Shown piece by piece: positions 1-6,454 of a stretch of 7,920 nt of DNA. Positions within the stretch are counted from its first letter, which is position 1; every line of letters starts with the position of its first letter. Source of the stretch: Ardenticatenales bacterium (lineage in GTDB: Bacteria; Chloroflexota; Anaerolineae; Ardenticatenales; Ardenticatenaceae); contig JACCSL010000958.1 of assembly GCA_013812995.1 (NCBI GenBank), positions 1 to 7,920 of the forward strand, given 5' to 3'. Made by a program: the position numbers and the translations under genes. The notes under the pieces are model-generated. The model was not told the origin of the DNA and did not search any database. It saw only the letters and a program-made list of their open reading frames with translations.

Positions 1-2523
1 GCCCTGGACCTCGCGCTCTTCATCAACGGCCTGCCCATCGCCACCTTCGAGCTGAAAAACAGTCTTACCAAGCAGACCGTCGAGGACGCGGTGGAACAGT
101 ACAAGCGCGACCGCGACCCGCGCGAGCTGCTCTTTCAATTCGGGCGCTGCGTCGTCCACTTCGCCGTGGATGACCACGAGGTGCGGATGAGTACCGACCT
201 CAAGGGCAAGGGCTCCTGGTTCCTGCCCTTCAACAAGGGCTGGGACGATGGCGCGGGCAACCCGCCCAACCCGCACGGCCTGAAATCTGACTACCTCTGG
301 AAGCAGATGCTCACCCCGCCGGGGCTCACCGACATCCTGGAGAACTACGCCCAGGTCGTCGAGAAGAAGGACGAGAAGACGGGCAAAAAGAAAAAGGTCC
401 AACTCTTCCCGCGCTACCACCAGCTGGATGTTGTACGGCGGCTGCTGGCCGACGTGACGGCGCGCGGCGTCGGGCGGCGCTACCTGATCCAACACTCGGC
501 GGGCAGCGGCAAATCGAACTCCATCGCGTGGCTGGCGCACCAGCTTATCGGCGTGCGCCACCAGGACGCGCCGCTCTTCGACTCCATCATCGTCGTCACC
601 GACCGCCGCCTCCTCGACCAGCAGATTCGCGATACCATCAAACGCTTCGCGCAGGTGGGGGCCACGGTGGGCCACGCGGAACACTCCGCCGACCTGCGCC
701 GCTTCCTGAACGAGGGCAAGAAGATCATCATCACCACTGTGCAGAAATTCCCCTTCGTGCTGGACGAGATCGGCAGCGCGCACCGGGGCCGCGCCTTCGC
801 CATCCTCATCGACGAGGCGCACTCCAGCCAGGGCGGGCGCAGCGCCGCCGCGATGAGCATGGCCCTCTCGGAGGCGGGCGCGGACGAGGACGAGGAAAGC
901 AGCGAGGACGCGATCAACCGTCTCATGGAGGCGCGCAAGATGCTGCCCAACGCCAGCTACTTCGCCTTCACCGCCACCCCCAAGAACAAGACTCTGGAAA
1001 TCTTCGGCGAGCCCTTCGAGGCAGAGGGCAAGGTCAAGCATCGCCCCTTCCACAGCTACACCATGAAGCAGGCGATTCAGGAGGGTTTCATCCTGGACGT
1101 GCTCCGGAGCGTCACGCCCATCGCCAGCTACTATCGCCTGACCAAGGCAGTAGGCGACGACCCGGAGTTCGACGCCAAAAGAGCCCAGAAGAAGCTACGC
1201 CGCTATGTGGAGGGCCACGACTACGCCATCGGCTTGAAGGCGGAAATCATGGTTGATCACTTCCATGAGCAGGCCATTGCACTGGGTAAGGTCGGCGGCC
1301 AGGCACGGGCGATGGTCGTCACCAGCGGCATCAAGCGCGCCATCCAGTACTATCACGCGATTCGTGACTACCTCCAGGCGCGCAAGAGCCACTACCGCGC
1401 CATCGTCGCCTTCTCCGGCGAGCACGAGTATGGGGGGCAGAAGGTCACAGAGGCATCGCTCAACAACTTTCCCAGCAGCCTGATCGCGGACCGCATTCAA
1501 GAGGAGCCCTATCGCTTCCTCATCTGCGCGGACAAGTTCCAGACAGGCTATGACGAGCCGCTGCTACACACGATGTACGTGGACAAACCGCTCTCGGGCA
1601 TCAAAGCCGTGCAGACCCTCTCCCGCCTCAACCGGGCGCACCCCCAGAAACACGATGTCTTCGTGCTGGACTTTGTGAACGATGCGGACACCATCCAGCA
1701 ATCGTTCGCGCCCTACTACCGCGCCACGATCCTGAGCGAGGAGAGCGACCCCAACAAGCTGCACGACCTTAAAGCCGAGCTCGATGGGGCTGAGATCTAT
1801 TCCCCGGAGGACATCGCGCACTTCGTGGCCCTTTATCTGAGCGGTGCCGACCGCGAGCGACTCGACCCAATCCTCGATGGCTGCGTCGCTCGCTACCTGG
1901 AGACATTGGACGAGGCGGAGCAGGTCGCGGTCAAGGGCAGCGCCAAAGCCTTCGTGCGTACCTACAACTTCCTCGCCTCCCTCCTGCCCTACGCCCACGC
2001 GGAGTGGGAAACGCTCTCCATCTTCCTGACCTTCCTCGTGCCCAAGCTCCCCGCCCCCAGGGAAGAAGACCTCTCCAGGGGCATTCTGGAAGCCATCGAC
2101 CTGGACAGCTACCGCGTGGAGAAGCAGGCCGCCATGCGCATCCTCCTCCCCGACGCGGAGGCAGAGATTGGGCCCATTCCGACCAGCAGTGGGGGAGGCA
2201 AGGGGGAAGCGGAACTGGATCGCCTCTCCAACATCATCAAAAGCTTCAATGATCTCTTCGGCAACGCCACCTTCACCGATCAGGACCGCGTCATGCAGCT
2301 GATTACCAGGGATATTCCGGCCAAAGTCGCAGCAGACCCCGCCTTCCAGAACGCCAAGCAGAACTCTGACCGCCAGAATGCGCGCATTGAGCATGACCGG
2401 GCGCTGGAGCGGGTGATGATCGGCGTGCTTCAAGATGACGCTGATCTCTTCAAGCTCTTCAGCGACAACGCTGCCTTCAAACGCCAATTGGCCGACTGGG
2501 TGTTTGCCCTTGCCTACGATTGA
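1..2523 (+). CDS. hsdR: Type I restriction endonuclease subunit R (HsdR), 5' end outside window
   Basis: HsdR is the motor and nuclease subunit of type I restriction-modification complexes (with HsdM and HsdS): it hydrolyses ATP, translocates unmodified DNA and cuts it. The frame is open from base 1, so the GTG at 91 is not the start; about 170 N-terminal residues of a normal HsdR are probably missing. Numbering the 840 visible residues from base 1, the PD-(D/E)xK nuclease triad is D3, E17 and K19 (within FELKN), with the D-to-E spacing usual for the family. Superfamily 2 helicase motifs follow in order: Walker A SAGSGKS at 166-172, motif Ia VVTDRRLLDQQ near 198, TTVQKF near 245, Walker B DEAH at 271-274, FAFTATP near 321, ADKFQTGYDEP near 510 and the arginine-finger motif QTLSRLNRAHP near 538. 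A helical C-terminal region follows. All key residues are present, so the visible part looks functional. hsdM and hsdS are not in the window and could lie upstream. Confidence 0.96.
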   Translation, partial: ALDLALFINGLPIATFELKNSLTKQTVEDAVEQYKRDRDPRELLFQFGRCVVHFAVDDHEVRMSTDLKGKGSWFLPFNKGWDDGAGNPPNPHGLKSDYLWKQMLTPPGLTDILENYAQVVEKKDEKTGKKKKVQLFPRYHQLDVVRRLLADVTARGVGRRYLIQHSAGSGKSNSIAWLAHQLIGVRHQDAPLFDSIIVVTDRRLLDQQIRDTIKRFAQVGATVGHAEHSADLRRFLNEGKKIIITTVQKFPFVLDEIGSAHRGRAFAILIDEAHSSQGGRSAAAMSMALSEAGADEDEESSEDAINRLMEARKMLPNASYFAFTATPKNKTLEIFGEPFEAEGKVKHRPFHSYTMKQAIQEGFILDVLRSVTPIASYYRLTKAVGDDPEFDAKRAQKKLRRYVEGHDYAIGLKAEIMVDHFHEQAIALGKVGGQARAMVVTSGIKRAIQYYHAIRDYLQARKSHYRAIVAFSGEHEYGGQKVTEASLNNFPSSLIADRIQEEPYRFLICADKFQTGYDEPLLHTMYVDKPLSGIKAVQTLSRLNRAHPQKHDVFVLDFVNDADTIQQSFAPYYRATILSEESDPNKLHDLKAELDGAEIYSPEDIAHFVALYLSGADRERLDPILDGCVARYLETLDEAEQVAVKGSAKAFVRTYNFLASLLPYAHAEWETLSIFLTFLVPKLPAPREEDLSRGILEAIDLDSYRVEKQAAMRILLPDAEAEIGPIPTSSGGGKGEAELDRLSNIIKSFNDLFGNATFTDQDRVMQLITRDIPAKVAADPAFQNAKQNSDRQNARIEHDRALERVMIGVLQDDADLFKLFSDNAAFKRQLADWVFALAYD

Positions 2524-2589
2524 GCCCTACGAGGGCGCGAGGAGATCGACGAGGAAGCGAGCGAGGCCGAGGTGACGGAGGGGCGGCTC

Positions 2590-3825
2590 TTATGACCCAC
2601 TGAGGGGGAGCATGAAGATGAAGGTGCTCCCCACACCGAGCTCGCTTTCGGCCCAAATCCGCCCCCCGTACGACTCCACGATGAGCCGACTCCCGTATAA
2701 CCCCAGACCGCGCCCCTCTATTGCACCCACGGTGCGGGTGCGATAGAACTTTTCAAATAGTTGCGCGAGGTCGCGTTCGTCTATACCGATCCCCTCATCG
2801 GCGATGGCAACCACTGCGTACTGATCATCGTGTGACACACGGATAACAATCGGGCTTCCCGCTGTCGAGTATTTGAGGGCGTTGCCAAGCAGGTTGATAA
2901 CCACGCGCTCAATCTGGATGGGATTTGCCACAATCGGGGGGGACTCAATGGCATGTAGATGAATGCGGCCTGCCTCGGTGGAATTGGCAACCTGGGCAAT
3001 CATCCGCTGGCACAACTCCACAAGGTTCACAACGACCTGTGTCTGCGCGTCGTCGCCCGCCTCGCGGAAATTGCGGTCCAGCACCTCCTCAATCATGCTG
3101 TTCATGCGCTGCCCACTTGTGACGAGAATATTGGCCCACCGGGCCTCCTTGGTAAGCCCTTGCTGCTCCATGTGGTCGTGGAGATATTTCGCATACCCTA
3201 AAATAGTGGTCAGGGGCGTGCGCAGGTCATGCGATAAGAGCACCATCGTCTCGTCGCGCGCGCGTTGCAGGCGCTGCATCTCGGTGATGTCGCGGAACGA
3301 GACAACCGCGCCCATGATCTGTTCATCAGAGATGATGGGGGATGCCAGGTAAGCAACGGGGAACACACTCTCACCACGGCGGTTGAACAGGGCTTCCTGG
3401 GTACGATAGCTCGTCCCGTCGCGCATTACGGCTATCAGGGGGGAGGGTGGGACGAGCATGGGGGGGGTATCGCTGTTGTGATTGTGGAGGGTGGAGTAGG
3501 CGTCACGGCCGAGCAACTCCGCTTCCGTCTGTCCGAGCAGGTGCTCTGCGACAGGGTTGACAAAGGTGATCCGACCTGCAAGGTTGACCGCATAGATCCC
3601 TTCACCCAGGCTATCTGCCAGGGCATGGTAGAACGCGAGTTGGCGACGCAGCTGGTGTACCAATTCATGCTCGCGCAGACCGACGATGAGCAGTTGCTCG
3701 CTGACCTTCCAGGAAACCTCGAACGCCTCCTCCGCCGCTTTGAGGGCGCTTTTTGCCTCACTCAATTCGTCCGCCGCGTGGGTACTGCTCTCTTGATTGT
3801 CATCATTGCCTGGATGCTCTGACAT
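2590..3825 (-). CDS. Soluble PAS-domain sensor histidine kinase
   Basis: A 411-residue kinase that should autophosphorylate on histidine and pass phosphate to a response regulator. The N-terminus is polar, followed by a probable coiled coil at about 20-65 (LSEAKSALKAAEEAFEV and on). A PAS domain spans about 66-185 (DSLGEGIYAVNLAGRITFVN; GAVVSFRDITE at its end) and carries a proline-rich insertion near 118-129. HisKA follows with the H-box SHDLRTPL, phospho-acceptor H199. The HATPase domain has N-box NLLGNALKYS (311-320), G1 DEGIGI (343-348), F-box LFEKFYR (357-363) and G2 GRGLGL (371-376). No signal peptide or membrane span is visible, so it is cytoplasmic. No receiver domain is fused and no response regulator gene lies in the window. 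The ATG is 6 nt after the stop of the KaiC-like gene and is preceded by GGAG at 9 nt, so it is the third gene of that operon and probably translationally coupled. The signal sensed by the PAS domain cannot be told from the sequence. Confidence 0.93.
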   Translation of the reverse strand: MSEHPGNDDNQESSTHAADELSEAKSALKAAEEAFEVSWKVSEQLLIVGLREHELVHQLRRQLAFYHALADSLGEGIYAVNLAGRITFVNPVAEHLLGQTEAELLGRDAYSTLHNHNSDTPPMLVPPSPLIAVMRDGTSYRTQEALFNRRGESVFPVAYLASPIISDEQIMGAVVSFRDITEMQRLQRARDETMVLLSHDLRTPLTTILGYAKYLHDHMEQQGLTKEARWANILVTSGQRMNSMIEEVLDRNFREAGDDAQTQVVVNLVELCQRMIAQVANSTEAGRIHLHAIESPPIVANPIQIERVVINLLGNALKYSTAGSPIVIRVSHDDQYAVVAIADEGIGIDERDLAQLFEKFYRTRTVGAIEGRGLGLYGSRLIVESYGGRIWAESELGVGSTFIFMLPLSGS

Positions 3826-3831
3826 AGTCTG

Positions 3832-5526
3832 CTACTCCATTAATTGCGCCATTGGCTGGTAAAGGGTACCAACCTCATCGTGCAGCCGAATGGCGTAGCT
3901 GAGGCTAACAAGACGGTCGAGCGCGGTCCGGAGGAGTGGTCCGTCCGGGAGCCCCACGCGCTGTGCCAGCCCCTCCAACGGGGCCTTGCCGAGTTTGATC
4001 AACGCCTGCAAGAGCACCGTCTCCTCCTCGGTCAGGCCAGGGTAGATCGGTTGCCTACTTCGCTCGCGCGTTGCGGACGAGCCGATGCCAGAGCCCGGCT
4101 GCATCTCAAGGGTATGGCGCACCACCATGCCTTGCGCGGTAATCTCGTAGAGGGTAAACCCTTTACTGTGCGCGCTATTACGCATTTTTATCACCGAGAG
4201 GTTCCGCCGCAACTCTCCAGCCACCTCGGCATAGCGCAGCAGGATGATGGTGTCCGCCAGGAAGGAGATGAGGTAGGCGCTGATGCGCAGGTCGGTGTAG
4301 CTTTGTTGGATCTCCATCGTCAACAAGACCGTGACGCCGGTGCCCGTCAACGCCACCACCATGCGGTAAAGCGACTCGCGAAAATCTTCCCGAAAGGTAG
4401 GGGCCAGGGCAAGCTCGAAGCCCGTCATGGAGTCAATCACCACCCGCCGCGCCCCGATCAGCGCCACCGCCGCCTGGATCTCATGGAGCGTCTCATCCGG
4501 CGAAAGGTCTAACGGGCGAATATAGATGACCTTCAGCATATTCTGGCGTTCCATCTCGGCCAGATCGATGCCGAGCTCGCTCGCGCGCCGCACATACTCT
4601 TCCGGGTGCTCCTCGAACACGGCGATCACCCCTGTCTCCCCCACGGCTGCCCCGGCAGCAATGAACTGCGTCGCCAGCAACGACTTGCCCGCGCCGGTGG
4701 GACCGCTGACAATCACCGCGTCCCCGCCGGGAAAGCCGCCCCCGATCAAGTCGTCCAGCCCCGCCACGCCGGTCGCCATGCGGTTGTGTGGTCGCGCCCG
4801 GTGCTTCTGGGTCGCCGTGGCGGGAATGCGCGGGAAGATCTGGAGGCCCGCCCCGCTGATGCGGAAGGTGTGCAGGCCGGGCATCGGGGCCTGCCCGCGT
4901 ACCTTCACCACCTGTAGCTTGCGGACAACGGAGTTGCGATGAATGTTCTGGGAAAGCTCAATGATGCTATCCGCCACGGTGCGCAATGGGCTGTTTTGCG
5001 CGTTGTTTGAGAGGGGCTCGCCCACCAGAAAGGTGGTGGCTTGCCAGTTCGTGAGGTGAATCGCCAGCCGCTGGATGAAACTCTGTAGGTCTAGCTCATG
5101 GTCCTTCAAGGTTGCGGCCCGCACAATCGCCTGGAAGGAGTCTACGATGACGAGGGCGGGGTTGCGCTCTTCCACCTGCTGGACGATTCGCGCCAGGGCC
5201 GCACCCAGCCCCTGCTCAAGCACAATCTCACTTAAATCAATAAAGTGGATGCTGTCGCCGACCATAGACGACTCAAAAAAGTCCATCTGCTGCTGATGGC
5301 GGAGGATCTTGAGCGGCGGCTCGCCCATCACGGTGAAGTACAGTGCCGGGTGCTTGGGTGTGGCCAGGGTAAACATGATCTGGTGGATCAACGTCGTTTT
5401 ACCGGCCCCGGGAGTACCCGCGATGAAGTTAAAGGAATATTCAGGTAGACCACCGCCCAGAACCTCATCCAGGCCGGGCACGCCAGTGGAGAGCAATCTG
5501 ATCGCCACTTGCTGCTTCTTGCTCAT
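3832..5526 (-). CDS. KaiC-like tandem RecA-fold ATPase with C-terminal winged-helix-like tail
   Basis: A 564-residue protein of the KaiC/RadA-like family with two RecA-type ATPase domains. Domain 1 (about 8-235) has STGVPGLDEVLGGGLP, Walker A GTPGAGKT (37-44) and Walker B LVIVDS (D129). Domain 2 (about 245-475) has ATGVAGLDDLIGGGFP, Walker A GPTGAGKS (275-282), the catalytic pair E305-E306 and Walker B RVVIDS (D365). The KaiC-type block DTIILLRYAEVAGELRR (425-441) is well conserved. In domain 1 the position of the first catalytic glutamate is G68 (GE instead of EE). Aligned from memory to cyanobacterial KaiC, the phosphorylated Ser-Thr pair reads S421-F422. Residues about 497-560 (TEEETVLLQALIKLGKAPL onward) look like a winged helix rather than a KaiC tail. 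The start ATG overlaps the preceding stop as ATGA and has GGAGG 10 nt upstream. The partner kinase follows directly. Family membership is sure; a clock role is doubtful, and a signalling or scaffold ATPase acting with the kinase is more likely. Confidence 0.93.
   Translation of the reverse strand: MSKKQQVAIRLLSTGVPGLDEVLGGGLPEYSFNFIAGTPGAGKTTLIHQIMFTLATPKHPALYFTVMGEPPLKILRHQQQMDFFESSMVGDSIHFIDLSEIVLEQGLGAALARIVQQVEERNPALVIVDSFQAIVRAATLKDHELDLQSFIQRLAIHLTNWQATTFLVGEPLSNNAQNSPLRTVADSIIELSQNIHRNSVVRKLQVVKVRGQAPMPGLHTFRISGAGLQIFPRIPATATQKHRARPHNRMATGVAGLDDLIGGGFPGGDAVIVSGPTGAGKSLLATQFIAAGAAVGETGVIAVFEEHPEEYVRRASELGIDLAEMERQNMLKVIYIRPLDLSPDETLHEIQAAVALIGARRVVIDSMTGFELALAPTFREDFRESLYRMVVALTGTGVTVLLTMEIQQSYTDLRISAYLISFLADTIILLRYAEVAGELRRNLSVIKMRNSAHSKGFTLYEITAQGMVVRHTLEMQPGSGIGSSATRERSRQPIYPGLTEEETVLLQALIKLGKAPLEGLAQRVGLPDGPLLRTALDRLVSLSYAIRLHDEVGTLYQPMAQLME
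3835..3838 (-). promoter_or_regulatory. Ribosome binding site of the histidine kinase, inside the KaiC-like stop region
   Basis: The KaiC-like gene ends ATG GAG TAG, and its GGAG doubles as the Shine-Dalgarno of the kinase, 9 nt before the ATG at 3825. This ties kinase translation to completion of the ATPase and supports the chosen kinase start. Confidence 0.65.
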
Positions 5527-5981
5527 AATCGCGCGTCCTCCGTTGGCGAATCTTCCTCATGGGGAGGTATGTCTGGTAGTGCCGGGCGGATCAGACGCAA
5601 CCCAATTTCCTCACCGATGAAGGTGAAGAGCAACGAGAGAAAGCTGGCGAATTGAGCATGCAGGATGATATGGGCCTGAGCCGCATCGCGGGTACCTGCC
5701 GCATCCGCCCATCGCTCTGGTGAGGTAAAGAGCGCCGTCCCCTCTTCAAGTCCCTCCGCCTGTAGCGTTTGTTGTGCAAGCAGCATGGCGCGTGCCCACA
5801 ACGACTCGAAGCCCTTCGATCCCAGAAAAACAGAAAGGGTCGTGTGCAATCGGTCAAAGGCTTTTTCAGCCTTTGCGATCAACGCTTCGGGTCCTCGGCT
5901 TCCCTCTGCCTCATAGCCAACCAGGCGATGCGCTAGCTCTTCTGGGGTAGGCTGGAACGACTGTCTGGAACCTTCCTCCAT
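5523..5981 (-). CDS. Hypothetical helical protein, first gene of the KaiC-like/kinase operon
   Basis: A 152-residue protein that I do not recognise as a named family. It looks mostly alpha-helical, with an acidic, disordered-looking start (residues 1-15) and end (138-152, HEEDSPTEDARL). Helical stretches run about 29-55, 57-78 and 98-132. The last contains an amphipathic to hydrophobic segment (FASFLSLLFTFIGEEIGL, about 111-128) that is interrupted by charges, so it is more likely a protein-protein interface than a membrane span. There is no signal peptide, no cysteine, and no obvious catalytic motif. Its stop codon overlaps the KaiC-like start as ATGA, so it is very probably co-translated with that ATPase and may be its partner or regulator; that role is inferred from position only. 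The ATG is chosen because AAGGAG lies 13 nt upstream, a slightly long spacing, and no better in-frame start is nearer. Codon use and GC content resemble the neighbouring genes. Confidence 0.85.
   Translation of the reverse strand: MEEGSRQSFQPTPEELAHRLVGYEAEGSRGPEALIAKAEKAFDRLHTTLSVFLGSKGFESLWARAMLLAQQTLQAEGLEEGTALFTSPERWADAAGTRDAAQAHIILHAQFASFLSLLFTFIGEEIGLRLIRPALPDIPPHEEDSPTEDARL
5537..5541 (-). promoter_or_regulatory. Ribosome binding site of the KaiC-like gene, inside the preceding gene
   Basis: GGAGG on the minus strand lies 10 nt before the ATG at 5526 and within the last codons of the 152-residue gene. Together with the ATGA stop/start overlap at 5523-5526 it points to translational coupling and fixes the start of the ATPase. 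Confidence 0.7.
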
Positions 5982-5994
5982 AATTAGCAGTGCT

Positions 5995-6000
5995 CTCCTT
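5995..6000 (-). promoter_or_regulatory. Ribosome binding site of the 152-residue protein
   Basis: AAGGAG on the minus strand lies 13 nt ahead of the ATG at 5981. The match to the anti-Shine-Dalgarno is strong and the spacing somewhat long. It supports the chosen start, because no nearer in-frame ATG, GTG or TTG is seen. Confidence 0.6.
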
Positions 6001-6271
6001 TGGTGCCAGCGTATGATAGGGATGTCTCAAGTGCTAAGCTCGACTTTATCCATTCCGAATTCAGTGAGGGTTTTACAGCTGCCTCAGACCACTACTACTT
6101 TTGGGTGAGTGACCAGAAAATTAGCGGTAGGTCAAGGCGCACCAGCGACATTCCCTACTTCTGAGGTCATTGCGCAGCTCCCTCTGGTCCTTCTGAATGA
6201 GGGCAGCAAAAGATGTACAAAGTCGAGTAAAAGCAAGCGTGGGGCCGTTGGGCACAACTGAAATCCAACGA

Positions 6272-6300
6272 ACTATAGAACAGCTACTTGTAAGATGCAA
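6272..6300 (-). promoter_or_regulatory. Weak sigma70-type promoter candidate for the KaiC-like operon
   Basis: On the minus strand, TTGCAT (6295-6300) and TATAGT (6272-6277) are separated by exactly 17 nt. The -10 box matches 5 of 6 consensus bases but the -35 box only 3 of 6. It would give a leader of roughly 280 nt ahead of the first operon gene. Its position in the only large gap upstream of the operon is the main support; a chance match is quite possible. Confidence 0.25.
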
Positions 6301-6347
6301 CTAGCTTATAGCCAAGTCGCGCCAGGAAAAACTCTGATCGCTGGAGG

Positions 6348-6435
6348 TCGTAATCGCTATCGCGAGACGTAATCGTAATCGTCCGTTAATGTTAGGACGA
6401 CAACGGACGATTACGATTGGCGATTACGATTACGA
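6348..6435. repeat. Nested inverted repeat built from CGTAAT/ATTACG hexamers
   Basis: A perfect 17-bp inverted repeat has arms AATCGTAATCGTCCGTT (6371-6387) and AACGGACGATTACGATT (6402-6418) around a 14-nt loop. A second pair of arms encloses it: TCGTAATCGC (6348-6357) and GCGATTACGA (6420-6429), 10 bp and perfect. The outer left spacer is 13 nt and the right one is 1 nt. Both sides are made of the same hexamer (CGTAAT on the left, its complement ATTACG on the right), and a further copy extends to about 6435. The element sits about 20 bp past the stop codon of the CHAT gene. It has no T-run, so it is not a classical intrinsic terminator, but it would form a strong hairpin in RNA and could end or protect the CHAT transcript. 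A dispersed REP- or MITE-like repeat, or a protein-binding site, is equally possible. Confidence 0.85.
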
Positions 6436-6454
6436 TATTCGCCAGTCCTGTGTG

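Larger units (their letters stand above)
5982..6454. other. Intergenic region between the CHAT gene and the KaiC-like operon
   Basis: This 473-bp gap looks more AT-rich than the flanking genes and contains no reading frame with coding character on either strand. It should carry the promoter of the minus-strand operon that starts at 5981 and the 3' end of the CHAT transcript. I see a weak promoter candidate at 6272-6300 and a possible small hairpin just downstream of it (CGTTGG at 6246-6251 with CCAACG at 6265-6270, 13-nt loop). A second -10-like TATCAT at 6013-6018 (minus strand) lacks a good -35. The half next to the CHAT gene holds the nested inverted repeat described separately. No tRNA, riboswitch or CRISPR repeat was recognised. 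Confidence 0.6.

Noticed and set aside
528..1256. Plus-strand frame of 242 codons overlapping hsdR
   Set aside because: Arg/Pro/Gly-rich composition typical of an out-of-frame reading of GC-rich coding DNA; the HsdR frame carries the motifs.
1564..2487. Long open frame on the minus strand (307 codons) inside hsdR
   Set aside because: It lies antisense to an HsdR frame with its helicase motifs intact upstream; its protein shows no recognisable domain and is a GC-rich shadow.
2524..2540. Possible terminator hairpin GCCC-TACGA-GGGC between the convergent genes
   Set aside because: The stem is only 4 bp and has no T-run; too weak to call.
3460..3467. Run of eight G that might mark a frameshift in the kinase gene
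   Set aside because: The kinase frame and PAS domain are continuous across it, so no frameshift is indicated.
3844..4512. Plus-strand frame of 222 codons opposite the KaiC-like gene
   Set aside because: Antisense to a strongly supported gene, with no domain or ribosome binding site evidence.
6039..6227. 9-bp inverted match CTCGACTTT (6039-6047) / AAAGTCGAG (6219-6227)
   Set aside because: The arms are short and about 170 bp apart, with no supporting structure between them; probably chance.
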